A DNA stretch of 62,389 bases from Tieghemiomyces parasiticus (lineage: Eukaryota > Kickxellomycota > Dimargaritomycetes > Dimargaritales > Dimargaritaceae), in NCBI GenBank assembly GCA_027575765.1, contig JANBPT010000170.1, positions 1-62,389 of the forward strand, in the 5' to 3' direction. Of this stretch, positions 44,801 to 54,960 are shown one piece after another. The position numbers and the translations under genes were made by a program. Position 1 is the stretch's first letter. Each line of letters begins with the position of its first letter. The notes under the pieces are model-generated. The model had not been told where the DNA came from. It made no database searches and saw nothing but the letters and a program-made list of their open reading frames with translations.

Positions 44801-46478
44801 GCTGCCCCCCGTGGTTGGCCAGCTCCAGGGCCACATCCAAGGGGTCGCCCTCGGGTTCGCCACCGTCGTCCTCGTTATCGCTGTCCGGGGAAAAGAGTTC
44901 ACCATACACGGTCCCGCGGATGGAACACTGCCGGAACTCCATGACGTTCTGGGTAAGGGTGCCAGTTTTGTCGGAGAAAACGTACTGCACTTGGCCAAGG
45001 TCGTCCGAAATGTTCCACGTCTTGGGCATGCAGGGGCGGTCCAGGGCCGGATAGTACATGTCCAAATCGCAGTAGATAAAGTAGGCCTGCAGGGTCTTGA
45101 CCAGCTCGATACTGATGTAGAGCGAGATAGGTACGATGTTCTGAAACAAGATGAGGCCGGCCCAGAAGGTCAGAAATGCCATGAAGGCCGGGCTGTCGGC
45201 CTTGACGTCGAAGCGGGTCTCGAATAGTGCCTGTGAGGTGTGGTCCTGGGTGTACAGAAAGCCGTCCGATATGGCGCAGAGCAAACAGAGAATGAAGAGA
45301 AGCACAAAGTTGAGGGCGACCTGCGTGTTCATCACCTTCTCGATCCGGCTGCGCTTGCTAGGCGTGATGCCACTGTTGAGGACAATCTTGGACTCAGCAC
45401 CGGTGAAGAGCACAAGCCCAACAGCGTACTCGGTATTACGGAGGATGCAGCCACGTAGTAAAATGTTATCGATGGAGACGGGTTCCTTGCACGGGCCCTT
45501 GGGTTCGGTGGCATTGTCGATCGCGACCGACCCGCGGGCCGTGACGCTCATGGTCCCCTTGAAGCTGTACAAGTTGGTGTTGGGGACCTCGCAGTCAATG
45601 TGAAGCTCCGCGGACCGCACGTCCTCCAGGGACTGCCACGGGGTGGTGGAGCCCATGGCCTGGCGCAGCTTGAGGTTGGTCTCGCCATCCAGATTCTTCG
45701 TCTCGACGTAGCATAGGCCATCGGGATCGCTAGTGCTTAAGACTAAAACGTCGGCCGGAATAGCCTGGTCGTTGCGAATCAGGACCAGGTCGCCCACATT
45801 GAGGAACCGCCACTGGGTCCGGGCCCACTGGGCCGGATCGTCCAGGCCGTGGCCGGCACCTAATTTCTCACCGGAGGACACGATCGAGCCGGACAGGTCG
45901 GGTGAGGGGCGTAAGGCGGACCGAGACCGGTGCAGTGTCGCGGGGTCGGGCTCGGACTGGGAGGGTAAACAGCCCCGTATCCGCGCCCATAGGCCCTGGT
46001 GCTCGTGGGATCGGGCGGTGTTGAAATTGGTCCACCGCTTGAGCACCTGGGTCTTGGCGTTATTGACTTCGGCGTCGGATTGGTACCGTTTCCAGTCTTC
46101 GTAGCCGTCCTTAACGGCCGTGACGAATACGATGAAGAGCAGGGCCAGGGCTGATAGGGCGGCCGAGCCCTCAGCCACCGCCGGGATGACCTGTAGGATA
46201 ATGAGAAACAAAAAGTACAAGTTGGCCACCCGCCGGAACTGCTCAAATAGGTTTTTGGGCAGAAATGTAATTAGGGTGTACTTGGTGGTAATGACCTCGT
46301 TGGAAACGTAGATGCGACTCGGGTTACCATGCGGGTCCTGAGCGTCGGGCGGTAACGGAGTGTTAAGAAATATGCGTCGCTCGTAGCCTGAAGCACCACC
46401 GGGCTTTTCTTCGGGTCCTGAGTGGTGGTCCCCGCGCCGGGCCCAGCGGGGAAGCCAGCCCCAACCAGTACGGGCCAT
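41898..46478 (-). CDS. DNF1: P4-type phospholipid-translocating ATPase, Dnf1/2 class
   Basis: One uninterrupted exon encoding 1,526 aa, an aminophospholipid/glycerophospholipid flippase of the plasma and endosomal membranes. Signature elements: YVETKNLDGETNLK (actuator, P4-type DGET), PISLY in the fourth membrane helix, the phosphorylated D503 in DKTGTLTQN, KGADSIIFQRL and TGDKTETAINIG in the nucleotide and P domains, and GDGANDVSMIQEADIGVGI. About ten hydrophobic segments are present. The RNTEYAVGLVLFTGAESKI and GITPSKRSRIEK wording is Dnf1/Dnf2-like rather than Drs2- or Neo1-like. The last 200 residues are Ser/Arg-rich and disordered. The start ATG at 46478 (MARTGWGWLPRW) follows a polypyrimidine leader; the frame upstream lacks an ATG. 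A Cdc50-family partner is expected but is not in this window. Confidence 0.95.
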   Translation of the reverse strand: MARTGWGWLPRWARRGDHHSGPEEKPGGASGYERRIFLNTPLPPDAQDPHGNPSRIYVSNEVITTKYTLITFLPKNLFEQFRRVANLYFLFLIILQVIPAVAEGSAALSALALLFIVFVTAVKDGYEDWKRYQSDAEVNNAKTQVLKRWTNFNTARSHEHQGLWARIRGCLPSQSEPDPATLHRSRSALRPSPDLSGSIVSSGEKLGAGHGLDDPAQWARTQWRFLNVGDLVLIRNDQAIPADVLVLSTSDPDGLCYVETKNLDGETNLKLRQAMGSTTPWQSLEDVRSAELHIDCEVPNTNLYSFKGTMSVTARGSVAIDNATEPKGPCKEPVSIDNILLRGCILRNTEYAVGLVLFTGAESKIVLNSGITPSKRSRIEKVMNTQVALNFVLLFILCLLCAISDGFLYTQDHTSQALFETRFDVKADSPAFMAFLTFWAGLILFQNIVPISLYISIELVKTLQAYFIYCDLDMYYPALDRPCMPKTWNISDDLGQVQYVFSDKTGTLTQNVMEFRQCSIRGTVYGELFSPDSDNEDDGGEPEGDPLDVALELANHGGQPTIPTTPGAFVSQALTSPSRLFNGSDVSHKASQSLRDIELEARTPTSPRSSEPKPNFEEAKRTMLDDMQAMFDNRYFDHEDVTFVDTKLFRHLSADDSQARGVVEFFTILAVCHSVLAERPDPDQPNKIVYKAQSPDEAALVSAARNAGFAFLGREQETVRCEFLGRPQEFRLLNVLEFNSTRKRMSVVVQRTDGRIVLFSKGADSIIFQRLRAGQVRLKEQTLEHLKYFATSGLRTLCLGYRIIPAAEYDAWAVEYHAASNLLDGREEAIDAACERLEHSLTLVGGTAIEDRLQDGVPEAIAQLALAGLKIWVLTGDKTETAINIGFSCNLLHDAMQLVVVAGSDAESTETQLREALELFGHQQGRIRGPHPTSDSIAALKTDHDHQASRGVDGSTPGLEADGRLKPLALVIDGDSLKHALDPAREKLFLQVAQMCEAVICCRVSPLQKALVVRCVKSNLNVLCLAIGDGANDVSMIQEADIGVGIAGEEGLQAVLASDYSIAQFRYLQKLLLVHGRWSYLRVANMILIFFYKNIIFTFALFWYQIYCGFSLTFLFDYALMMFYNLAFTSIPVLILGILDQDVSAEVSMAVPQLYLSGIRGTEYNMRRFWLHVFDGIYQSLVCVLIPFYTYSLTGSAHMSGLDDAGLNEVGTVIAVAVVCVSNLYVALNTLNWTWIIPTVVTLSTLCLTLFLGIYCQLRVSPLYQMDAAIYTQGNFYFILALVIILSMLPRFFIKFVRQAFTPSDSDLVREVVYLYARLRKSSLGVAVGPHADGKVAAANVSTAGGSRGLLGRRRGESDATVPMSPQCMPLTAPHATSMDSPDSLSIRRGTTLPGSGAATPTTSILPDGDLDPDHPPELLNHLQRMASISSVGGASSIRRRGSARLRRTSTRRGPFVAAMSRLKAKTIYFMKTGKTQPNTGFAYSQHHQSALSVRYSHTPSLRSIQRLPSSDADLEPGRGTRPFDP

Positions 46479-48087
46479 GGCTAAACAGGGGAGAGAAAAA
46501 GAGAAGAGCGGTGGAAAAGGGGGGAGAAGACTAGGCTGGCCTACCAGTGGCTCGGGGGAGACCGGGGTGGTGGAGAAGCTGAGTCTAAGCGGCCAGGACG
46601 GAATATGGCCTGGTAGACAAATAACAGCCTTAACGCACGCGGGCGAAAGGTCAGACAAGGTGAGAGGGGAAATATGATACAAGGTGAGGCAGGGACGGCT
46701 CCAGGGAGAGCGAAGCGCAAAGACTTTCGACGATGGAGCAGGGTGCCCAGGCAGCGGAGACGTAGCCTACGGGAGAGGGTGGCGAGTGACGGTAAAGGAT
46801 TGAAACCCCGATAGAAACAGGGGGGCGTTGCGGGAAAGAAGTAACCTTATAGGCTACCACAACCAAGAGCGAAAAGGAGGGCGCGGCGTATCTTTCTAAG
46901 GCTTGGCAGAGTATCTAGGGACTGTACAGGACCGCTAAGAGTGGTATGTGGCTGAGGTCATGAAATAGCCGTCCGGAGCGATAGCGGAGCGTGAATTAGT
47001 AAACCCCAGCACAGGGAAGTACGGAGAGAGCGGATGGATGAGGGAAGGGCGGGGATCCACCGGTCACGCGAGGGGATTTTGATTTTAAAGAAGGCCAGTA
47101 ATAGAAAATGGGGGTGCAGGCGGTGGAGGCTAGGTTTTGAAGCAGTGTCAGGTAAATAGACCGAGCATAGACCCTACAGGATAGCCGGCCAGGAAAGCAA
47201 GGATATAGGGCTGGGGGGGACCGCTCCCAAAGGGGACCTGAAACCGACAGATGGTGTAATTGCAAAGTAGAATTGGTAAACGACGTGCGGTCGTCGGAGG
47301 TGGAAAGAGAAAGGGGTAGTGGTGCGGCGCAGGCCTTCGGAGACTAAGGGGGGGGACTAAACGTGGAAGGTTTACTAGGATGTCAAGCGGTGCGAGAGGG
47401 CAGCGAGTGGTGTGTTACGAGGTGCCACCCGTAAAATATAAATATTCGGTGGACGAACGATAGAAGGGAGGGTAGGAGCTGAGAGGTGCCGGGTTTGACA
47501 GAAAGGAAGGCCACGGCGAGGTGGAAGTCACCGAAGACGGGGGCGGAGAGAGGAGCTGACGGGCAAGTGGATCGCTCGACCCTAATGGACGACGCGGAAG
47601 GGAATCGAGAGACCGAGTGAGGTTACACAGAGGGCTCGTACAAGAAGCTGGTGGCAGCGGTAGTCAATGGTGGCAGTAAAAAAATATAATAAAGGGCGGG
47701 CTGGGTTTATCGTAATCTTTTCGCAGCCGGATACACAAGTGAGCCAGCCACGTTGTAGAAGGTATGAACAGGCCGCTGGGTCCGGAGGAGCGAGGGAGAT
47801 GGCAGGGGGAGGAGGGTAAATCAAGCTAGATTAAATAATTAGTTGGAATGTAGCAAGTTGGGAAACGAAAGAGAAAGAGCTCAGGCCGCAGGACGTCGAC
47901 ACCGCTGGGGAGCGTATATAGGGTGGCCAGAGCACCGTACACGGTCTATGCGGGTGTATGGAGACGGAGTGCGGCTGCCAAGTCCGCGTGGCATATATGG
48001 GGGGGGTAAGGGGGCTGTGGCTAGGGGTGGACAAAAATAGAGCAGGAGCGGCCAATTGCCAAGGCGTTGGTGGAAGGATGTGCCCGG
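46479..48087. other. flippase upstream region
   Basis: Strongly purine-rich on the plus strand for about 1.3 kb, so pyrimidine-rich on the flippase strand, as expected for its promoter and leader. No gene is recognised. Confidence 0.4.
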
Positions 48088-48480
48088 ATGAAGCGCCGGG
48101 CGTTGGTATCCAATGTGTTAAATGCTGCGGTGGCCAAGGCTCTGAAAGAATCATTACTAACGTATCAGAAGTGTGTATCCGACAATCACAATACACCTCC
48201 CCGCCCCGACGACCTACGTAGCGCGGTTGGGCGCGGCGGCCAGCCCACCATTCGGGAATTTACGAAGGCCTTTGTCCCCACTGTGGTCGCGCTTCTAATG
48301 CGCGTACAAGCGGCCGGTCCATGCGAGAGCCCGTGGTCGATGCTACAGCGACGATTGTGGACGACTGGTCCCCTCCTTCCTCGACTAGGAACGGTTTCTG
48401 CGAACGGGTGGCCGGGCCCTATGCTGGAGGGGCGAGTGATCCAACCGATGGCGGTTAAGCTCCCCCCCCCAAAAAAATAG
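48088..48480 (+). CDS. hypothetical protein
   Basis: An ATG-initiated frame of 130 codons. The first half looks protein-like and helical (ALVSNVLNAAVAKALKESLL, FTKAFVPTVVALLMRV); the second half looks random and ends in PPPKK from a C/A run. There is no recognised family and no splice-supported extension. Chance in GC-rich DNA is the main alternative. Confidence 0.25.
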   Translation: MKRRALVSNVLNAAVAKALKESLLTYQKCVSDNHNTPPRPDDLRSAVGRGGQPTIREFTKAFVPTVVALLMRVQAAGPCESPWSMLQRRLWTTGPLLPRLGTVSANGWPGPMLEGRVIQPMAVKLPPPKK

Positions 48481-49481
48481 ACAGTAGATGAGTTGTCAGG
48501 TTACAGGTCCACGCACCCACGAAAGAAAGTAGAGCATTGCCAAAATATTTAGTTTGGCGACTGTGAATAGGGAGCTGCTCGGCCTTGCATGAAATGTCCC
48601 CCCATCCATCTTATTCGTAAGCCCAGGGTAACGATCCGCTGCGGACTGGTCATAATGGTTGGCCAGGGGGCAGCGCTCGGTCCCGCAGGGCTGGCGGAGC
48701 CCAGCGATACTATATTAGGGCAATTGCCCAGAAAAATAGCAGGGGAGACGTGGAGGTGCAAATCTAGGACGGTGTAGATCTAGCCGTGTACGAATCGTCG
48801 TGCCCTTGGATAGATAGTACGCTTGGCAGCCCCCAAGGCTCTTGCACAGCTGGAGGAGCGGACCCTACGGACCAATCCCGGCCTTCGCTCCGCTCTGGCC
48901 TGGCTTACCGCAGCGGAAGGAGGTCACTGTGAAGGACGGGAAGCGGCTCTCGTTTCCGCCAAACAGAGGGAGCCAAGAGTGTATACGAGCCTGAGCAATG
49001 GCCCGCGATGTAGCGCACGGAAGGGTTGCCCAGCGGCAGGGACTAGAGACCACACTTGGGACTTTAGGGCCGACTGGCTTGGTAAGCATCTGCTCGACGG
49101 CTGCTTACCACAGCAATAGATACGTCGGCCATCTCCTACATCACACACAAGTGCTCTCACCCACAGCCCCCCTCCCAAAAAAAATATGTGGCTGTGACCA
49201 CTAGACAATTGCGCAGTCGCTCCCGGCGCCGACATGCTAAGGCTCAGGCAGAAGGGTGCGCGGTTCAACCGAAGCTTTCTTTGGAACAACGCCATACGTG
49301 CACCGCCACCGGTTCCTCCAACGGTATGAGGAGGTGAGAGGTGTTCCTGCTGAGAGCTGCTGTGATTGTATAGGGGTACACTCCCAGGGGACTGACTCAG
49401 CTGGCACTTTAAAGCCGATAAAGTTACAGCCTCCCTCCCTCGCTTCTCCTTATAGGGCCCTGGTCATAACCTATCGCTACA

Positions 49482-49691
49482 AAAGGGCTGACCCTGGAAT
49501 GGGAGAGATAGTCGGTGCCACCTTGGGCACATATCGTCAACATGCGTCCCCAGGGGTAGGCCAGTAGACTTCGAAAGGCTGACCCTGGAATGAGGGGGGA
49601 TAGTCGGTGCCACCCTGGGTGATAGCGTCTCCTAAGTGACTGGGCACATACCGTCAGCATGTGTCCTCAGGGGGAGGCTAGTAGAGTTTCG
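49482..49691. repeat. imperfect tandem duplication
   Basis: Two direct copies, about 49,482-49,573 and 49,574-49,691. Both share AGGGCTGACCCTGGAAT-like starts, ATAGTCGGTGCCACC, GGGCACATA and GTAGA(c/g)TT ends. The second copy carries about 25 extra bases (GATAGCGTCTCCTAAGTGAC) in the middle. It may be a locally duplicated repeat fragment. Confidence 0.8.
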
Positions 49692-50056
49692 TACTGATGG
49701 GTTGCAAGAACAGGCTAAGACTTTGGTCGTTTCTGCAGAGCGGATGCCGGTGTAACCATGCATGGTGACGTAGAGACGTGGTGATGCTGTGACTGGAGGG
49801 GGGGCTAAGAGGGGAGGGATGGCAAGGGGGTGGGGGAGAGTTGGCCGAATTAGCCAATATCAGGAGCATTATTATATAGACCCATGCCCCCTACCGATTT
49901 AACGTCTAGGCAACCACCGCCCACATAGGCTACGTGAGGAACCTGTTGATAGGACACGGTTTGGTGTTGTTGCTGGTTCAGCCCAGACCCTCGCGACGTA
50001 AGAAGTGGCGTCATTCCGGTACCGAGCGTAGATCAGGTCGAAGGCGGCTTTTTTTA

Positions 50057-50079
50057 AAATAATAATAATAATAATAATA
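50057..50079. repeat. AAT trinucleotide microsatellite
   Basis: About seven AAT units directly after a T7A4 stretch, in the distal 3' flank of the calmodulin-like gene. Confidence 0.85.
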
Positions 50080-50858
50080 CTATCTTGTCATGAACCTTCA
50101 GGGGATCATGTGCAGCCGGGAAGGCGGTATTTTTTTGTGAGGATGAGGCGTCGCTTGACAGCCAGCGGCTTAGCAAAGCACTTCGCTCGACACCTGGCAG
50201 CTTCTGGAGGCGGGGCTTGACAAATGTCGGGGAGAGGGAGCAAGCGGACCCACCGACTACCATACCACCGGTCGATACTTTTTCACCAATAATAATAGTA
50301 CGACGCGGCAAGCCGCTCGGTGAGTTATATCTCTAGTAACGTCCGACGCAGCTCCCATCCCCAACACGGGGATGTCGTATCATGGTAACAAACAGGTACC
50401 AGCAACTGCTGTCGTCGGGATTCCCATATATATCCCGAGATGGGATTGGATAAGGAATTTGTCATCCCACTTAGAAGCGGAAGATCGCAGTTGCCAAGCA
50501 ACACTAATATATAATTGTAGTACTCGTCAGGGACCCTTCTGTCAGTAGCATGTAGATACAACGGACCTGATAGGCGGAATTTATTTGTACCGGGCAAGAT
50601 ATTTAAGATAAACGATGAACTGCACATAATCACTGGACAAGGGACGGGAGAGAGGGTCTACTAATAAAATAAAAACTTGGGCAATTTACGGTACCTTGGC
50701 TCGGGAACTGACGTATGCACAGGTGGGTGAGCAGATGGCGGGACTTCCCTCCCACCTGAAGTGGGAGGTCATACAGTAGAAATCAGGGCAACAATCAAAG
50801 CCACGACGGACAGACTACACAGAGCGTGGCCAAAACGCGAGGCTCCGAAGCGCGCGAC

Positions 50859-51616
50859 TTAGAATCGCGATACCATCTTGGTGAACTCCTCAAACTCAAT
50901 CTTGCCGTCCTTGTTCTCATCGGCCTCGGCGAACATCTCGTCCAGCTCATGGTCCTTCAAGTGGTCGCCGAGCTTGTTCATAACCTGGGCGAGCTCCTCG
51001 CGGACGATGAAACCGTCACCATCCTTGTCGAAGGTCTTGAAGTATTTGCGAAGCTCCGTCAGGTCGGCCTTGTCCTTGGGGGTATCCTTGCTGTGATCCT
51101 CACTCTCCTCGGCGGTGGTCATCATGATCACAAACTCGTTGTAGTCGATCTGGCCATCCCCGTCGCTGTCCACCTTGTTCATGGTGGCCTTCAGGTCCGC
51201 CGAGGACAGGTCCTGGCCGATGGCCTTCATGGCCTCGCCCAGCTCCTCGAGGGTGATTTTCCCGTCACCGTTCCGGTCGAAGAGCGCGAAGGAATCCTTC
51301 AGTTCCTTGTTCTGCTCTTTGGTCAGGGTGTCAGACTACTCGCAGGCACGGTAACAGGCAGATGGGTGGGGCGAAATGGAAGGGTGGACCGACAGGCAAG
51401 TTAGACATGTTTCACATGGCCAATGGCACTAGGGCCACCCTCGAGGGAGGCTATACCCCCCCCCAGTTAAACCGAGCCTTACATGGAGCAGGGTCCGCAT
51501 GTGCAGCCTGGGGCGAGCCTTCATTGTCGCTTAGCAGCTTGAGATGGGCTTCCCCCGGCAGCTCATCCCCTGTCGGGCACCAAGGGTATTTACAGCAGGA
51601 GACTTAGACTTACCAT
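50859..51616 (-). CDS. divergent calmodulin-like EF-hand protein
   Basis: Two exons: the start codon alone (51616-51614), directly followed by GTAAGT, then 51335-50859, giving 159 aa beginning MSDTLTKEQNKELKDSF. Removing the 278-bp intron places Met immediately before the conserved calmodulin N-terminus, which decides the start. Four EF-hands are visible with intact loops: DRNGDGKITLEE, DSDGDGQIDYNE, DKDGDGFIVREE and DENKDGKIEFEE. The central linker is about 10 residues longer than in calmodulin (TTAEESEDHSKDTPKDKADL). It binds calcium by family, but the partners are unknown. It lies 2.6 kb downstream of a canonical calmodulin in the same orientation. It may be a diverged duplicate or a separate calmodulin-like family; the strong divergence favours an old split. 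Confidence 0.88.
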
Positions 51617-54207
51617 ATTGTGTAAGGTTGCCGGAAGGGGCTGTGAGGCGTTTGAAATGGAGGTGGGTGGTGAGGTAGTGTAGAAGTTGATAATGCACAC
51701 GGATAATGGTCAGAGCGAGGGTTTGAGGGAAAAACGGGGTGTGGGGAGGTGAAACTAAGTAGAGAGCGGGCGTAAATAGCTCACCAATGACGAGGGGAGG
51801 GGAGTGAGCGACAGGTAGGGAGGAGGATGGCGGGCGCCGGCCCAGCCTTATATCTCGGTCGGAGGGGAGGGGCACTGCAGGGCATGCTAGGGCGCCGATC
51901 AATACCTCACCCCCCCCCGGACCGCGGCTTTGCGGGGTTACTCGGAGCCCCCAGCCTGCAACCTTATACGTCCACACACGCGTACTTACTAAATCCCTGA
52001 TTTTAGCTGCTGTAGTACGGTTCACATCAGGCCATGTACCAAGACCTTCCATGGTGACGCGACAATGTGGTTGGCGAGACGTGGGGGCTCGGTGGCAAGA
52101 GCGATGGGAAGGTGGCCCATCCCTGTGGCCATCTCCCTCCGCCTCAACTTGCCTTTCGCTCGTCAGGTGCGCTGTCGAGCAAATGGCTCACCACACGCTA
52201 CGACCCCACCCAGGCTGCCGATCCTGCAATATACCAAGTTGGGGAGTGTTAAATATTGATACGGGGACCAGGCTGCATCACTCTAATGGCGCATTTGGGT
52301 GGTGGGGGGCGTACGCTACTGCGTCAAAATGCCGCTTGATATCAGCTGGGATGCGACCCAAAGTGTCCCGCTGCAGGTTAGATGCCTAGCCTTCGACGTG
52401 CATGTGGCACCCCCCCCCGTTCGCCCTCACATCGCGGCGTGGTCCACTACTTTTCAGGAATTGGCCATATAAGCCAAAGACCGACGGACCGCAAGGGGTC
52501 GCGGCACTCACACCACCAAGGCACGAAGGTAGAATAGGGGGGGTACGTGCGTTCCTTTACCGCGGCGGGTTCCATCGAACGGTCCATTTGGAAACTTCTT
52601 AAGGCCTCTCCCGCCAACCCACTTTTTCCTTTCCATTGCTCTCTCGCTCTCTCCACACATCGCCCGCCTGTTGCATGAAGATGAAGGGGCCTGGATGGAT
52701 TGGCCTCCTAACCTTCTCTAGCGAACTGGCTGGCCACTGTCGAAAGGAGCCTTCTCCCTCCCCTCCCGCCCACCTTATCCCGCCTGGCGGGTATCCTTCC
52801 ATACCACCGCCTGACGTATCCAATGCGTAGTAATCGAACGACGTGAGAATGAGAAAGAAAAAAAAAGGCCTCCTTCGCAATAATCGAGCTAGTGGACAGG
52901 TTGGCTCGACCACTCCGACCGAATGGCGGATTTAGCCGACGTGGATTCCTCCGAAGAAATAGCAGGAGCTTCCGTTTAGAACCATCTTTACGATATGTAC
53001 CACTGTTTGGTGAAGGACCCCTCTTCCTACGCTACCCATTGCCTACCAAGTGAGCGGGGTGACGGGAACCCCTGAATCGTGGAGTTGGGGATGTGACCGG
53101 TGGTCTCTATGGGGTGGGTCACGGAGAAGGAGAGTGGCGCGGCAGGTGCTGGTAAGCATTTCAACCACACCTATTGGCCTGGCAGTGCGTTAACCAGTAC
53201 AGCTGATACGGCCTCTCTCCTACGCCCCCCCCCCGGGGAGGGAGTGTCCGAAATTGGTCATGCAGTTCGTCAGTCCACCAAAATTCGCAATCGGGCGTCA
53301 CTCTGGCTGGCCAGACTGTGAGTACAGCGGACCTCCCTTCAGGACCTGTCATTGCAAGCCTACATGTTGTAGTGATCGGTCTCGTGCCGCATCGAGGATC
53401 AATAGCCAATACCGTATGCCTTTGCGATGACGCGCTGGGTGGGAGCCATCGACTGGCCGATTTTTGGATGCCGGTAATGGAGTGGTTGTGGCGTAGCCGG
53501 GGATACTCTAGCCTTACGCGGGTGAATACTATAGGCAGCCAATGTATTACGAGCCATAAATGGCAACACCATGGGCCCCCGTGGCCCGCAGCCGTACTTG
53601 GATCTGCCCGTCCCACTTCAATCGACCCTGTCGGGATAACGACCAACGCGTTTAATGAACAGGTATAATGAGTAAGGTACCAAAATTGAGGGTGAGACAC
53701 AGAAATCCTATGTAACACGCGAGGCGAGGAAAGGCCGAAGGGGGGTGGGTCGGTTAATCTCTCGCCTGCGGAAGAGGGAGGGCGTAGCAAAAAGGTGGAA
53801 GCGTGGCCTGCGGAGGCAATGGCGTAGAGATACGGGCCGCTGCCAGGGCCGACGGAAGGGGGGGGGAGGTGCTAGCGTAAAAGAAACGGTAAGAAGGTGG
53901 GCGTGGCCGATGGGGTAGGCTGGAGAGCGAGGGGTGGTTGATCGGGGCGCAGTCCGGGAACCTACAAGCCTGTGGTGGGTGGTGGTGGCAACTAAGGGGG
54001 GGGGTAGAAGACAAAGGGCTTGCAGTACGGCCGGGGCGAGGCGGGTTCAGGGATATCGAGGGTACCCCTTCCTTACATTGAGGTCTGGTGTGCAGTCGAA
54101 GGAGTGTGGTATTAAAAAGTAGATGAATGGTGGTAGGTCGGGAGGTTAGATAATTGTAGGGCAGGGAGGAGTCGAAGCTGGCCCGCGTTTCTCAAAGCCA
54201 GTGAGTA
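51617..54207. other. spacer between the two calmodulin-family genes
   Basis: Promoter side of the calmodulin-like gene (purine-rich plus strand at 51,640-51,850), then unremarkable DNA with C runs at 51,456-51,464, 51,910-51,918, 52,410-52,418 and 53,225-53,234. A 209-codon minus-strand frame at 53,161-53,790 has no recognisable feature. Confidence 0.45.
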
Positions 54208-54669
54208 TCAGACACCGGCCTGTGCACCTACCATCATTTTGACAAACTCCTCGTAGTTGATCTGGCCGTCGCCATCGACATCGGCCTCCTTGATCATTTC
54301 GTCCACCTCCTCCTCGCTCAGCTTCTCGCCGAGCGACGTCATGACGTGGCGCAGTTCGGCAGCCGAAATGAAGCCGTTGCCGTCCTTGTCGAACACCTTG
54401 AAGGCCTCCCGGATCTCCTCCTCGGAGTCGGTGTCCTTCATCTTGCGCGCCATCATGGTCAGGAACTCGGCAAAGTCAATGGTCCCGTTGCCGTCGGCGT
54501 CCACCTCGTTCACCATGTCCTGCAGCTCAGCCTCGGTAGGGTTGTGATTCAAAGAGCGCATCACGGTGCCCAGCTCCTTGGTGGTGATGGTGCCATCGCC
54601 GTCTCGGTCGAATAGAGCGAACGCCTCCTTGAACTCGGCAATCTGCTTCTCGGTCAGGTTATCGGCCAT
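54208..54669 (-). CDS. CAM1: calmodulin
   Basis: A single exon encoding 153 aa, starting [17 protein letters not shown]. The four EF-hand loops are canonical: [12 protein letters not shown] (21-32), [24 protein letters not shown] and [12 protein letters not shown], with the central helix [13 protein letters not shown]. It is the calcium sensor that activates calcineurin, CaM kinases and myosins. The C-terminus ends MMVGAQAGV, four residues longer than the usual MMTAK-type end. The start ATG at 54669-54667 is fixed by homology. Unlike the neighbouring paralogue it has no intron after the start codon. Confidence 0.97.
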   Translation of the reverse strand: MADNLTEKQIAEFKEAFALFDRDGDGTITTKELGTVMRSLNHNPTEAELQDMVNEVDADGNGTIDFAEFLTMMARKMKDTDSEEEIREAFKVFDKDGNGFISAAELRHVMTSLGEKLSEEEVDEMIKEADVDGDGQINYEEFVKMMVGAQAGV

Positions 54670-54960
54670 CGCAGTGGAAAGGGGGGGTGTGTAGATGTGG
54701 TGGTGGTGGTGGTGGAATGGGGCGGGAGTGGTAGTCGACAAGTGAGGGAGATAGAGGCAAAGTAGCGGAACCGGGGTGAATGTCAGGAGAGTTGGAAAGG
54801 ACGTAGACGTGACATGGACTAATCACAGGGCGATGGGGCAGGGCGGCGACGACGGGGTCGTTGGGTGGGGCGGGGCGAAGGAGGAGGCGGAAGGGGTGGG
54901 AGTGCCGGTACACAATCCTGTGGTTGGCCGCGCCTCCCACGGTACGACGGTCTCATAAAC
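54670..54960 (-). promoter_or_regulatory. calmodulin upstream polypyrimidine region
   Basis: On the calmodulin strand this is C/T-rich and includes a CCA trinucleotide repeat (TGG on the plus strand, 54,696-54,715). It is consistent with the leader and promoter of a highly expressed gene. No TATA box is evident. Confidence 0.4.

Larger units (their letters stand above)
48481..50858. other. spacer
   Basis: No recognised gene. It contains the tandem duplication at 49,482-49,691 and an AAT microsatellite at 50,057-50,079. The last part is the 3' flank of the calmodulin-like gene. Confidence 0.45.

Noticed and set aside
44460..45227. 255-codon plus-strand frame inside the flippase gene
   Set aside because: Antisense shadow of a well conserved P4-ATPase region.
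53161..53790. 209-codon minus-strand frame between the calmodulin genes
   Set aside because: No repeated motif, domain or splice support; composition looks random.
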